A stretch of DNA of 64,000 nucleotides from Marinomonas aquimarina. GTDB lineage: Bacteria; Pseudomonadota; Gammaproteobacteria; Pseudomonadales; Marinomonadaceae. The notes under the pieces were generated by a model. The model searched no databases and was not told the DNA's origin. It worked only from the letters and a program-made list of their open reading frames with translations. A program made the position numbers and the translations under genes. This document shows positions 9,715 to 18,532 of the stretch, piece after piece. Each line of letters begins with the position of its first letter. Within the stretch, counting starts at the first letter, position 1. Location: the NCBI RefSeq assembly GCF_900089755.1, contig NZ_FLOC01000012.1:1-64000 (forward strand), given 5' to 3'.

Positions 9715-9934
9715 GTATCTACTCCTTCACCTGAAATCCCATCACATCAGTTATCGGCATTATATTCTCAGCCTCGAATATTCATTACCTAAGGTTATCA
9801 ATGACCCCGAAAATATATGATTGGACGGTTTTCGGCAAAGTTCTTACCGTAGAGTTAGTCGCTTTTTGACCAAAATAATAATCCAAAAAGCTCATGCCGA
9901 CGCGGCAGCAGATTACGAATACGACGAGGAACAT

Positions 9935-11107
9935 ATGAGTAACACGCAAGAAATCCTAGAGGTGAATAACGTTTTTAAAGTCTTTGGAGATGCTCCCGAC
10001 CAAGCGATGGATATGCTGCGAAACGGCGCCACTAAAGAGCAGGTGCTAAGTGAAACGGGCCAAAATGTGGGGGTATTCGATGCCAGTTTCACCGTAAAAC
10101 GTGGTGAGATCTTTGTCATTATGGGCCTATCTGGTTCTGGTAAATCTACCTTAGTACGACTGCTGAATCGCTTAATCGAACCGAGTTCAGGCAGCATCAA
10201 ACTGAAAGGGCAAAACATCACCAACCTAAAAGACAAAGACCTATTAAATGTTCGCCGTCAGGACATGAGTATGGTGTTTCAGTCGTTTGCACTGATGCCA
10301 CATATGTCGGTCATCGAAAATGCTGCGTTTGGTTTGGAAATCTCCGGTATTGATAAGAAAACTCGTCACCAGCGTGCGTTAACGGCATTAGAGCAAGTGG
10401 GCTTAGGCAGTTATGCTCACAGTCGTCCAGATCAATTGTCAGGTGGTATGCAGCAGCGTGTCGGCTTAGCGCGTGCACTCGCTAACGATCCAACCATTTT
10501 GTTAATGGACGAAGCCTTCTCGGCTTTGGATCCTTTGATTCGCTATGAAATGCAGGGGGAGTTGATCCGCCTACAAAAAGAGCAAGAGCGCACCATTGTC
10601 TTTATTTCCCATGATTTGGATGAAGCGATTCGCATCGGTGATCGTATTGCCATCATGGAAGGTGGCCGCATTGTCCAAATCGGCACACCGCAAGAGATTA
10701 TGAACAACCCAGCGGACGACTATGTGGCGTCGTTCTTTAAAGGGGTGGATGCAACCAAAACCATTAAAGTGAAAGACATCGCCCAAAAAGATGCTTTGAC
10801 GGTTTCATCTACGAGCAGTGCCGATGTGGCATTAACGGAAGCCTCTGGTCAGTTTGCTTACCTGTTGGACGATGGTGGCCGATTTGTCGGAGTGTCTCCG
10901 ATTACCCAAGGCAAATCTTCAACCGTGGCGTCATTGATGAGCGAACGACTCAGCGCTCAATACAGTTTAAATGCCTCCACTTCGTTAAAAGAATCGATCT
11001 CGATTGTTTCAGAGTCTCCTTATCCGGTTCCGGTATTAGACGACAAAGGTGTCTACCAAGGCACGCTGTCCAAAGACCATATCCTAGCGACCCTCGCAAA
11101 TAACTAA
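9935..11107 (+). CDS. proV: Glycine betaine/proline betaine ABC transporter ATP-binding protein
   Basis: This 390-residue ATPase has Walker A (GLSGSGKST), signature (LSGGMQQRVGLARAL), Walker B (ILLMDEAFSALDP) and the H-loop (FISHDLDEA). The ProV-type N-terminus links to the ATPase (VFGDAPDQAMDMLRNGATKEQ), and two tandem CBS-like modules follow residue ~280. It powers uptake of betaine-type osmolytes together with the next two genes. The ATG at 9935 has GAGGA just upstream; the open frame reaches 9821 but has no ribosome site there. It is first in the proV-proW-proX order. Confidence 0.94.
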   Translation: MSNTQEILEVNNVFKVFGDAPDQAMDMLRNGATKEQVLSETGQNVGVFDASFTVKRGEIFVIMGLSGSGKSTLVRLLNRLIEPSSGSIKLKGQNITNLKDKDLLNVRRQDMSMVFQSFALMPHMSVIENAAFGLEISGIDKKTRHQRALTALEQVGLGSYAHSRPDQLSGGMQQRVGLARALANDPTILLMDEAFSALDPLIRYEMQGELIRLQKEQERTIVFISHDLDEAIRIGDRIAIMEGGRIVQIGTPQEIMNNPADDYVASFFKGVDATKTIKVKDIAQKDALTVSSTSSADVALTEASGQFAYLLDDGGRFVGVSPITQGKSSTVASLMSERLSAQYSLNASTSLKESISIVSESPYPVPVLDDKGVYQGTLSKDHILATLANN

Positions 11108-11138
11108 TAAGAACAGAGAACACAAAAGGCACCTAATT

Positions 11139-12110
11139 ATGATTGATGTGAGTTTTTTAGACCCGTTTCAAAACTTAACCATTCCTGTGGGGGAGTGGGT
11201 TGAGTCCGTATTAAATTATCTCGTGCATAACTTCCGCGACTTTTTCCGTGCAGCGCGCTGGCCGATCGATCAGATTCTTGATCTGGTTGAAAGCATCTTA
11301 AGCTTTATTCCTCCGCTGATTGGTATCCTGCTGTCAGCATTATTTGGCTGGCAAGTCGCGGGACCACGCATGGGCGTTTTCTGTGCCATTACGCTGACTA
11401 TGCTAGGCCTGATCGGTGTTTGGGAGCAGTCTATGGTGACGCTATCCTTGGTCATCACCTCGCTGTTTTTCTGTGTCGTGATCGGCGTGCCGCTAGGCAT
11501 TTTGAGTGCTCGTTATGACCGCGTCGAGAAAACCATTCGCCCAATATTGGATGCGATGCAGACGTTGCCAGCATTTGTTTACCTAGTCCCTGTGGTGATG
11601 CTGTTTGGTATCGGTAACGTACCAGGCGTCCTAGTGACCATTATCTTTGCGCTGCCACCCTTGGTGCGTTTAACCAACTTGGGTATTCGCCAGATTCCTG
11701 AAGATAAAATCGAAGCGGCGCGTGCCTTTGGTTGTACTAAGCAACAAATGCTAGTCAAGGTACAGCTGCCACTTGCCACGCCTACCATCATGGCCGGTGT
11801 TAACCAAACGTTGATGCTGTCTCTGTCGATGGTGGTGATTGCGTCCATGATCTCGGTAGAAGGTCTGGGACAAATGGTACTGCGTGGTATTGGTCGATTG
11901 GACATGGGCTTGGCCACAGTGGGCGGTCTTGGCCTGGTGCTGTTGGCGATCTTTTTAGACCGTTTAACGCAGGCTATGGGTGAGCAATCCAACAGCAGCG
12001 GTGCTGTGCGTTGGTATCAAGTCGGCCCGATTGGTTTGGTCTTGTCATGGTTTGACAGTTCCGCAAAACAAAACGTGGCGACGCCACAAACAAAAGCAAC
12101 ACAAGAATAA
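11139..12110 (+). CDS. proW: Glycine betaine/proline betaine ABC transporter permease
   Basis: This 323-residue inner-membrane permease has about seven hydrophobic helices. The EAA-like coupling loop is EDKIEAARAFGCTKQQMLVKVQLPLA (described by its ends only), and MISVEGLGQMVLRGIGRLDMG is the typical ProW C-terminal region. The N-terminal FPVGEW-like segment (NLTIPVGEWVES) is diagnostic for ProW. It lies 31 bases after proV and 25 bases before proX, so it is one operon. Confidence 0.94.
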   Translation: MIDVSFLDPFQNLTIPVGEWVESVLNYLVHNFRDFFRAARWPIDQILDLVESILSFIPPLIGILLSALFGWQVAGPRMGVFCAITLTMLGLIGVWEQSMVTLSLVITSLFFCVVIGVPLGILSARYDRVEKTIRPILDAMQTLPAFVYLVPVVMLFGIGNVPGVLVTIIFALPPLVRLTNLGIRQIPEDKIEAARAFGCTKQQMLVKVQLPLATPTIMAGVNQTLMLSLSMVVIASMISVEGLGQMVLRGIGRLDMGLATVGGLGLVLLAIFLDRLTQAMGEQSNSSGAVRWYQVGPIGLVLSWFDSSAKQNVATPQTKATQE

Positions 12111-12135
12111 CAATACTCCAGCAAAAGGAAATCTT

Positions 12136-13143
12136 ATGAACACTGTTACAAACTTTTATAAACATACTGTTGCCGCTCTAACCGTTGCCTGCGCTTGCTC
12201 TGCTGCCACGGCCGCGAATATGCCTGGTGAGGGCGTGGAAGTGACGCCCATTTTTCCATCCATTGCCGAAGAGCGTTTCCGTGGTGAAATCGCGATGGCC
12301 GGTCTAGAAGCTTTAGGTTATGAGGTAGAAGAACCTAAAGAATCTGAATACGCCACCATGATGTTGGCGCTAAGCTACGGCGATGCGGACTTTAGTGTGC
12401 ACTTATGGGATAAGCTACACGATACCTTCTATCAAAAAGCCGGTGGCGATGGTTCCATGATGAAAGTGGGCAGCATCATGCCTGGGGTGTTGCAGGGGTA
12501 CCAAATTGATAAAAAGACTGCGGATCAGTACGGCATTACCTCTTTGGATGATTTGAAAAAGCCTGAGATTGCCAAGCTGTTTGACAGCAATGGTGATGGT
12601 AAAGCGGATCTAACCGGTTGTAACCCAGGTTGGGGCTGTGAACTGATCATTGACCATCACATTGAAGCCTATGGTTTGGATAAGACAGTGACCCACAACC
12701 GTGGCTCTTACTTTGCTCTGATGGCTGATACCATTGCTCGTTACGAAGAAGGCAAGCCAGTACTGTTCTTTACTTGGGTGCCACAATGGATCGCTGGTGT
12801 ACTGAAAGTGGATCAGGAGGTGGTATGGCTGGAAGCGCCTTATACCGATCTGCCTAGCGGTGATAACGATGTTATCACGTCTTACCAAGGTAAAAACCTT
12901 GGCTTTGCAGTGGATGAAGTGATGTCGGTAGTGAACAAAGAGTTCGGCATGGAAAACCCAGCCGCGATGGCGTTCTTATCGCAAGTGCAGGTGAGCTCTG
13001 CGGACGAAAGTGCGCAGAACCTAAAGATGCGCAACGGCGAGAACTCTGAAGCGGATATCAAGCGTCATGCACAAGAATGGATCCAGTCTCACCAGGCTGA
13101 GTTTGATAGCTGGTTAGAAACTGCGCGTATGACATCAAAATAA
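12136..13143 (+). CDS. proX: Glycine betaine/proline betaine ABC transporter substrate-binding protein
   Basis: This 335-residue periplasmic protein starts with a signal peptide (hydrophobic stretch ending near ATA-ANMPGEG). It has the OpuAC/ProX fold signatures GEGVEVTPIF, the Trp-containing HLWDKLHDTF segment, GCNPGWGCE and VLFFTWVPQW, whose Trp residues form the aromatic box for quaternary ammonium groups. The ATG at 12136 follows AAAGGAA; the frame open from 11980 overlaps proW and is not used. The ligand may be glycine betaine, proline betaine or another betaine handled by the neighbouring catabolic genes. Confidence 0.94.
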   Translation: MNTVTNFYKHTVAALTVACACSAATAANMPGEGVEVTPIFPSIAEERFRGEIAMAGLEALGYEVEEPKESEYATMMLALSYGDADFSVHLWDKLHDTFYQKAGGDGSMMKVGSIMPGVLQGYQIDKKTADQYGITSLDDLKKPEIAKLFDSNGDGKADLTGCNPGWGCELIIDHHIEAYGLDKTVTHNRGSYFALMADTIARYEEGKPVLFFTWVPQWIAGVLKVDQEVVWLEAPYTDLPSGDNDVITSYQGKNLGFAVDEVMSVVNKEFGMENPAAMAFLSQVQVSSADESAQNLKMRNGENSEADIKRHAQEWIQSHQAEFDSWLETARMTSK

Positions 13144-13159
13144 TTGAGTTGATCTGAAC

Positions 13160-13194
13160 AAAAAAGGTCAGGGCTAGCCCTTGGCCTTTTTTAT
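13160..13194 (+). terminator. Terminator of the proVWX operon
   Basis: AAAAAGGTCAGGG and CCCTTGGCCTTTTTT form a hairpin around CTAG, followed by T residues, 17 bases after the proX stop. Confidence 0.85.
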
Positions 13195-13233
13195 TTTAAT
13201 AGATGTATTTTTATTCCCAATAAGGAGGCAGGT

Positions 13234-14199
13234 ATGACTAAGAATATTGCCATTTTTTTATTACCTGGCTTTGCTTTGACCTCATTTTCACTGACAGTAG
13301 AAGCTTTTAGTGTCGCAAATTTATTAACACAGAATACTCTTTATAAATATACGGTTTACAGTGTGACGGATGATCCTAATGAAAAAGTCGTCACCAGCTC
13401 AAACGGTATGAAAGTGCAAACAGATAAACACATATCTGAGTTTGAGCAGGCAGATTTAATCTGTCTATGTGCTTATCAAGGAGCCCCTAGGTTTCAAAAT
13501 GATCAATTTAATCAGATTCTGAAGCGGCACTATATACAAGGAGGATATTTAGCTTCCCTCTCAAGTGGCAGCTTTATATTCGCCAATGCTGGCTTACTTA
13601 AAAATACCACCTGCACGGTGACGTCTGAGCATGAAGACGTGTTTCGTGAGTTGTACCCACACATCACTTTACAAGAAAGCTTATACACCGTGGGGAATCG
13701 CATTTATACCTGTCGTGGTGGCATGACAGCGCTTGATATGATGATGTACATCATCGGCAAAGACTTTGGTACGGAGCTGACCGAGCGTATATCAGTACGT
13801 TTTGACAACGATAAGATTCGCACACTTGATGAAATTAATAAGAGTAATCAGCATCTTAGGTTACGTCTCAGATCCCCTGCCCTAGGGGCGGCAGTGGAGA
13901 TCATGGAAGCCAATATTGAGGAGCCTTACAGCATAGAGGTCATCAGTGACATGATTGGCAGCTCTGTGCGCCAACTCGAGCTGCTGTTTCGTAAGCATTT
14001 TGCGACAACGCCGAATAAATACTATTTAAAAATTCGCTTACAGAGAGTGTTTAAGCTGGTCGAAGACACACGTTTACCGCTGTCTGAAATCGCCAATGCC
14101 TGTGGTTTTTCTTCCCATAGCTACATGGGGCAGTGCTTTCGTAAAGAGTTCGGCGATCACCCATCGGCGATTCGTAAGCGTAGCTATGCGACACATTAA
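13234..14199 (+). CDS. GlxA-type transcriptional regulator (DJ-1/PfpI sensor plus AraC DNA-binding domain)
   Basis: This 321-residue regulator has an N-terminal class I glutamine-amidotransferase-like domain (residues ~5-170; KNIAIFLLPGFALTSFSLTVEA start, LSSGSFIFANAGLL elbow with Ser in place of the nucleophile Cys). Two AraC helix-turn-helix motifs follow (residues ~215-315; PYSIEVISDMIGSSVRQLELLF and LSEIANACGFSSHSYMGQCFRK). GbdR and CdhR, which control glycine betaine and carnitine catabolism in Pseudomonas, share this architecture. A strong AAGGAGG precedes the ATG. It lies between betaine uptake and betaine oxidation genes and is the best candidate for the cluster-specific activator. 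Confidence 0.9.
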   Translation: MTKNIAIFLLPGFALTSFSLTVEAFSVANLLTQNTLYKYTVYSVTDDPNEKVVTSSNGMKVQTDKHISEFEQADLICLCAYQGAPRFQNDQFNQILKRHYIQGGYLASLSSGSFIFANAGLLKNTTCTVTSEHEDVFRELYPHITLQESLYTVGNRIYTCRGGMTALDMMMYIIGKDFGTELTERISVRFDNDKIRTLDEINKSNQHLRLRLRSPALGAAVEIMEANIEEPYSIEVISDMIGSSVRQLELLFRKHFATTPNKYYLKIRLQRVFKLVEDTRLPLSEIANACGFSSHSYMGQCFRKEFGDHPSAIRKRSYATH

Positions 14200-14311
14200 T
14201 GATTAGAAGAAAAATTGTTAGTAATGTTCGTATTTTTAATATCAGGCATACAACGAAAGTTCTCATAATAGCGCTCGTCCTCACATAAAAAAACACAAAG
14301 GGAGAGCGCAT

Positions 14312-15301
14312 ATGAGTATCGAACTTCATAGCTACCTAAATGCAGAAGAAACAGAAGTAAGCAGTATTCCAGTCGTTGATGTTAGTACATTAATAGATGG
14401 CAGCGACCCGGACTCTGTTGCGAATAAAATTGGTGATGTTTGTGAAAATTTAGGCTTTCTTTATATTGTTAACCACGGTGTTAGTAAAGAATTAATGGAT
14501 AAAGTTAAAAGCTATACAGAGCAGTTTTTTGACTTGCCATTAGAAGAGAAGCAAAAGTTAAACATTGAAAATAGCGGCGAAACCTTGCGTGGCTATATCC
14601 CAATGTTTGGCGAAAACGTCGACCCTGACTACACTCAAGACTTTAAAGAGTGTTTCGACTACGCGCATCATGAAGAAAGTGTCTCTCCCTTCTTTGGTCC
14701 AAACTTGATGCCAGAATCGATTCCTGGCTTTAAAGAAACCATGGAAGAGTACCATGCGCAGATGCTCAAGCTGGCCAATAAGCTTATTGGGGCCATTGCG
14801 TTGAGCTTGGGGCTACCGTTTGATTACTTCTACAAGCTGCAACAGAAGCCGATCTCAATTCAGCGCATTTTGCATTACCCGCCCCAAACCGGACAGATCA
14901 CGCGGGACAAAATCGGTATTGGTGAGCACACCGACTACGGCTTTTTGACGATTCTTTCGCAAGATGCAGTGGGTGGTTTGCAAGTAAAAAACCGTGCTGG
15001 CAAATGGATCAGCGCGCCACCGATTGAGGGCAGTTTCATCGTTAACATTGGTGACTTGGTACAGACGTACACCAATGACAAATACATTTCGACCTACCAT
15101 CGTGTGATCAACACGAGTGGCAAAGAACGTTATTCATACCCATTCTTTTTGGATATGGATTTCAATGCTGTGGTGGAGCCCGTTCCGACATGTGTGACGG
15201 ACGCTAACCCAGCGAAGTACAAGGCGTACACTTGTGGTGAACACAAGTTCCGACGTTTTGTCGACAGTTATGCGCATCTTCAAGTGGAGAAGAGCGCTTA
15301 A
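14312..15301 (+). CDS. Isopenicillin-N-synthase-like 2-oxoglutarate/Fe(II) dioxygenase
   Basis: This 329-residue enzyme has the DIOX_N domain (IPVVDVSTLIDG...) and a 2OG-FeII_Oxy domain. The iron triad His206-x-Asp208 (GEHTDYGFLTIL) and His263 (STYHRVIN) and the 2-oxoglutarate-binding Arg273-x-Ser275 (RYSYPFF) are intact, so activity is expected. It would use 2-oxoglutarate and O2 for hydroxylation or oxidative cleavage. It lies between a betaine-type regulator and an MFS carrier, which suggests a betaine or amino-acid-derived substrate; this is inference. The ribosome site AAGGGAG is near ideal. It differs from the Rieske demethylase in the same cluster, so two different oxygenases serve the pathway. 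Confidence 0.88.
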   Translation: MSIELHSYLNAEETEVSSIPVVDVSTLIDGSDPDSVANKIGDVCENLGFLYIVNHGVSKELMDKVKSYTEQFFDLPLEEKQKLNIENSGETLRGYIPMFGENVDPDYTQDFKECFDYAHHEESVSPFFGPNLMPESIPGFKETMEEYHAQMLKLANKLIGAIALSLGLPFDYFYKLQQKPISIQRILHYPPQTGQITRDKIGIGEHTDYGFLTILSQDAVGGLQVKNRAGKWISAPPIEGSFIVNIGDLVQTYTNDKYISTYHRVINTSGKERYSYPFFLDMDFNAVVEPVPTCVTDANPAKYKAYTCGEHKFRRFVDSYAHLQVEKSA

Positions 15302-15397
15302 AGCGACCCAGTGAGTGGGTACAAAAATCACCCTTTGTTACCGCAAGCGCTGTTAAGGCCTTGCGGTTTTTTAGCTTGTCATAATGGAGCGCCGCTT

Positions 15398-16717
15398 ATG
15401 TTTAAACAAACGCTGTTACCCATTTGGAGTCTTATCTTCGGTTTGGCCATGATCACCACGGCCAATGCTTTGCAAAACTCTTTGCTTGGGCTGCGAGCCT
15501 CCATTGAAAATTTCGATACCGCTGCGGCCGGCTATATTATGGCAGGCTTTTACGTCGGCTTTATTGTTGGCTCCATTTTAGTGCCTAATTGGATCAAGAA
15601 TGTCGGGCATATACGTGTCTTTGCCGCGGTGGCGTCGTTGGCCTCGATCACTATTCTGATGCAGTCTGCCATTGTCACGCCTTGGTTCTGGATCGCGATG
15701 CGTATTGGCACCGGCCTATGCTATGCCGGCTTGTACATTGTGGTTGAAAGTTGGCTCAACACCATCGCTACCAATGACAACCGCGGGCGCTTATTGTCGG
15801 TGTATGTCATCGTCATCTGGGCCAGTCAAACCTTTGGTCAGCTGTTGTTGAATGTGGCGCCGCCTGCTGGATATGACCTCTTTATCATCGCCTCGGTGCT
15901 GATTTCGGTGGCGTTGGTACCGATGTTATTGGTCCACACACCTTCGCCAACCATCAGTTTACCGGAGAAGTTGGACTTGCTGGGGTTAGTGCGCACGGCC
16001 CCGCTCGGGGCGACCGCAGTGGTTGTGGTCGGCTTTAGTTGCGGCATCATCATGGGCTTAGCAGCGGTGTACGGCACCATGATCGGTATGGACGTGGCGC
16101 AGATTTCACTGTTTGTCGGTGCCAGTTATATCGGTGGCATGTTGATTCAGTGGCCGATTGGCAAGATGTCTGATCGCCAAGACCGTCGTCTGACACTGTT
16201 ATGGGTGTCTCTGGTTGCCTGTGCTGTGGCCTTGATCGTGCCTTACGCAAGTGCCATTGGTAACACTACCTTGATGGTTGCGGGGATGTTTCTACTGGGT
16301 GGTTTTGCCTTTCCTCTGTACTCACTTGGCTCATCGCACATCAATGACCAGCTGCGCCCAGAACAAGTATTGTCTGCCAGCAGTGGCATGATCTTGTTAC
16401 AGGGGGCCGGCGGTGTGATTGGTCCGATTATCGCCTCCACTTTAATGGATTGGACCCAGCCTGATGCCTTGTTTTACTTCCTATCGCTGGCGCATTTAGG
16501 GGTGGCTATTTTTGCAGTGTATCGCATGATGGCCAAACCGCCGATGCGTGTGGAGGAGCAGGGCAGCTCGATCTACGTCGGCTTGTCGATGACATCGGTG
16601 GCCAACACAGAAATGTGGGTGGATGCGGACCCTGAGCTGGAAACTCTCGCGGAAGTCGTGGAAGCCGATAGTCGTCATTATGCCGAAGAGCCGAAGGGGA
16701 AAAGTGAGCTACTGTAA
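15398..16717 (+). CDS. MFS transporter (YcaD-like)
   Basis: This 439-residue protein has 12 predicted membrane helices. The MFS loop 2-3 and the central loop motif (GKMSDRQDRR, residues ~245-255) are visible, and an acidic cytoplasmic C-terminal tail follows residue ~395. The YcaD-like N-terminus (LPIWSLIFGLAMITTANALQNSLLGLR, cited by its ends) suggests import or export of a small amphipathic compound. The ATG at 15398 with GGAG upstream is preferred to the one at 15311, which adds a non-hydrophobic, Cys/His-containing leader. It follows the 2OG oxygenase by 96 bases and may be co-transcribed. Confidence 0.85.
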   Translation: MFKQTLLPIWSLIFGLAMITTANALQNSLLGLRASIENFDTAAAGYIMAGFYVGFIVGSILVPNWIKNVGHIRVFAAVASLASITILMQSAIVTPWFWIAMRIGTGLCYAGLYIVVESWLNTIATNDNRGRLLSVYVIVIWASQTFGQLLLNVAPPAGYDLFIIASVLISVALVPMLLVHTPSPTISLPEKLDLLGLVRTAPLGATAVVVVGFSCGIIMGLAAVYGTMIGMDVAQISLFVGASYIGGMLIQWPIGKMSDRQDRRLTLLWVSLVACAVALIVPYASAIGNTTLMVAGMFLLGGFAFPLYSLGSSHINDQLRPEQVLSASSGMILLQGAGGVIGPIIASTLMDWTQPDALFYFLSLAHLGVAIFAVYRMMAKPPMRVEEQGSSIYVGLSMTSVANTEMWVDADPELETLAEVVEADSRHYAEEPKGKSELL

Positions 16718-16743
16718 CGTAGAGGCTATCCAGTATGAAATTT

Positions 16744-16783
16744 CAATACACACCGCATGTTCGGGCCATGGCGGTGTGTATTG
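16744..16783. terminator. Bidirectional hairpin between convergent genes
   Basis: A perfect 13-base inverted repeat CAATACACACCGC / GCGGTGTGTATTG with a 14-base loop separates the rightward MFS gene from the leftward BCCT gene. No long T-run follows on either side, so it may act as a bidirectional terminator or an RNA-stabilising stem. Confidence 0.7.
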
Positions 16784-16794
16784 TCGTCATGGTA

Positions 16795-18411
16795 TTAGCT
16801 CAAGAGACGTTTTTCATCCTGTAAGCCACGCAGAATGGAGTAGCACATTAAGACGCATAGAATGGCAAACGGGAACCCCGTGGCGATCGCCAAGGCCTGT
16901 AGTGAGCCAAGACCGCCACCCAGCAACAAGGCGATGGCAATTAAGCCCTCAAACATGCACCAAAATAAACGCTGCATGGTAGGCGTTTCTTGAATGCCAC
17001 CAGAGCAAATGGTGTCGACCACTAATGAGCCCGAGTCCGAGGAAGTAATGAAGAAAACCAGTACCAAGATGATGCCCATGGCAGACGATAAGGTTGCAAA
17101 GGGCAGCTCTTTCAACATCACAAACAGTGACAATTCAGGCGTCCAGTTTAACAGGGTCTGCTGCACGTCCATGTAGCCACCAATCATCTGTGACAAGGCA
17201 TTACCGCCAAAAGCGGCCATCCACGCGGTGCTGACTAGAGTTGGGATCAGCAACATGCACAGCACAAACTCGCGGATACTACGACCCACGGAAACACGGG
17301 CAATGAACATGCCGACAAACGGTGACCAAGCAATCCACCAAGCCCAGTACAGTGTTGTCCAACCGTGGAAGTAGTCCGTATCGTCACGCCCCACCCAGTT
17401 CGATAACACCGGCAGATCGGTGACATAGCCTTTTAAACCAAACAAGAAGGTGCTGAGGATATCCGTGGTGGCGCCGACAAACACAATAAATAGGAACAGC
17501 GCTAGGGCCAACAGCATATTGATCTCTGACAAGCGTTTCACGCCGCCATCCAAACCGCGATAGACAGAGAACATGGCAATGCCAGTCACGACTAGAATGA
17601 TGATCACCATTAAGGTGTTATCGGCTTCTAGCCCGAAAATGTAGTTCAAGCCTGCCGCCGCCTGCGTTGCTCCATACCCCAGCGAGGTCGCAAGACCGGC
17701 AAGGGTCGCCAGTGCCGCAAAGGTATCAATACAATGGCCAGGGAAGCCCCATACTCGTTCCCCTAAAATCGGGTAAAAGGCGGAGCGGATGGTCATCGGC
17801 ATGCCTTTGTTGTAACAAAAAATGCCTAAGCCTAGGGAGACCACAGCATAGGCGGCCCAAGGGTGAATACCCCAGTGGAAAAGGGTCGCGGCCATGCCGG
17901 TTTGAATAGCGCTGTCGCGGTCAAAACCAGCCACCAGCGAGCCGTCCGAGTTTACCGTCGCGCTGTCGCCTAAGGGAGGAAATAGGGTGTGTTGCATGGG
18001 CTCTAACACCCCATAAAACACCAAGCCAATGCCCATCCCCGCGGCAAACAACATGGCAATCCAACTGACACGGGAATAGGTCGGTGTGGCGTCTGGGCCG
18101 CCGAGTTTTATTTTGCCGTAAGGTGACACGATTAAGAACAGACAGAACACCACAAAGATGTTCATACTGATGGCAAACACCCAATCAAACTGCGTCGTTA
18201 ACCATGGCCGTAGGGTGCCAAACAAGCTACTGGCTGTTTCTTGGAAGATTAAACAAAATGAAACCAGAAACACCACTAGAAATGCGGTAAAGCTGAACAC
18301 AGATAAGTGGATATCAATGTGGAAGGGGCCGATTTTAAATTGAGTATTATCTTGCCCAGCAAGGTAGTCGGTAACGTACTCAGATTGTTGGGGTTTAGTA
18401 TTCGAGGACAT
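16795..18411 (-). CDS. BCCT-family betaine/choline/carnitine transporter
   Basis: This 538-residue permease has 12 hydrophobic helices. Family motifs are MLFAAGMGIGLVFYGVLEP (TM3 glycine stretch), HWGIHPWAAYAVVSLGLG, and the aromatic substrate box in TM8 (TTLYWAWWIAWSPFVGMFIARVS, cited by its ends). The GMGIGLV form of the glycine motif, rather than GMGIDLM, suggests Na+-type coupling. The ATG at 18411 has AAGGA upstream; an 8-residue longer start is possible. It is the second betaine-type uptake system in the cluster and heads the leftward catabolic arm next to the reductase. Confidence 0.93.
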   Translation of the reverse strand: MSSNTKPQQSEYVTDYLAGQDNTQFKIGPFHIDIHLSVFSFTAFLVVFLVSFCLIFQETASSLFGTLRPWLTTQFDWVFAISMNIFVVFCLFLIVSPYGKIKLGGPDATPTYSRVSWIAMLFAAGMGIGLVFYGVLEPMQHTLFPPLGDSATVNSDGSLVAGFDRDSAIQTGMAATLFHWGIHPWAAYAVVSLGLGIFCYNKGMPMTIRSAFYPILGERVWGFPGHCIDTFAALATLAGLATSLGYGATQAAAGLNYIFGLEADNTLMVIIILVVTGIAMFSVYRGLDGGVKRLSEINMLLALALFLFIVFVGATTDILSTFLFGLKGYVTDLPVLSNWVGRDDTDYFHGWTTLYWAWWIAWSPFVGMFIARVSVGRSIREFVLCMLLIPTLVSTAWMAAFGGNALSQMIGGYMDVQQTLLNWTPELSLFVMLKELPFATLSSAMGIILVLVFFITSSDSGSLVVDTICSGGIQETPTMQRLFWCMFEGLIAIALLLGGGLGSLQALAIATGFPFAILCVLMCYSILRGLQDEKRLLS

Positions 18412-18532
18412 AACAAGGGGTTCCTTCGAAATCAAAGGCGCTGCTAGGAGCAGCTACGCATTGATTTCGTTCTTTTTATAAAGAGTTTAGCTTAACTTGG
18501 CAGGGGAGTCGGTGATGACTTGTAAGCAGAGA

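Noticed and set aside
16994..18343. Several rightward frames inside the BCCT gene
   Set aside because: They are antisense shadows of a full-length, intact transporter gene.
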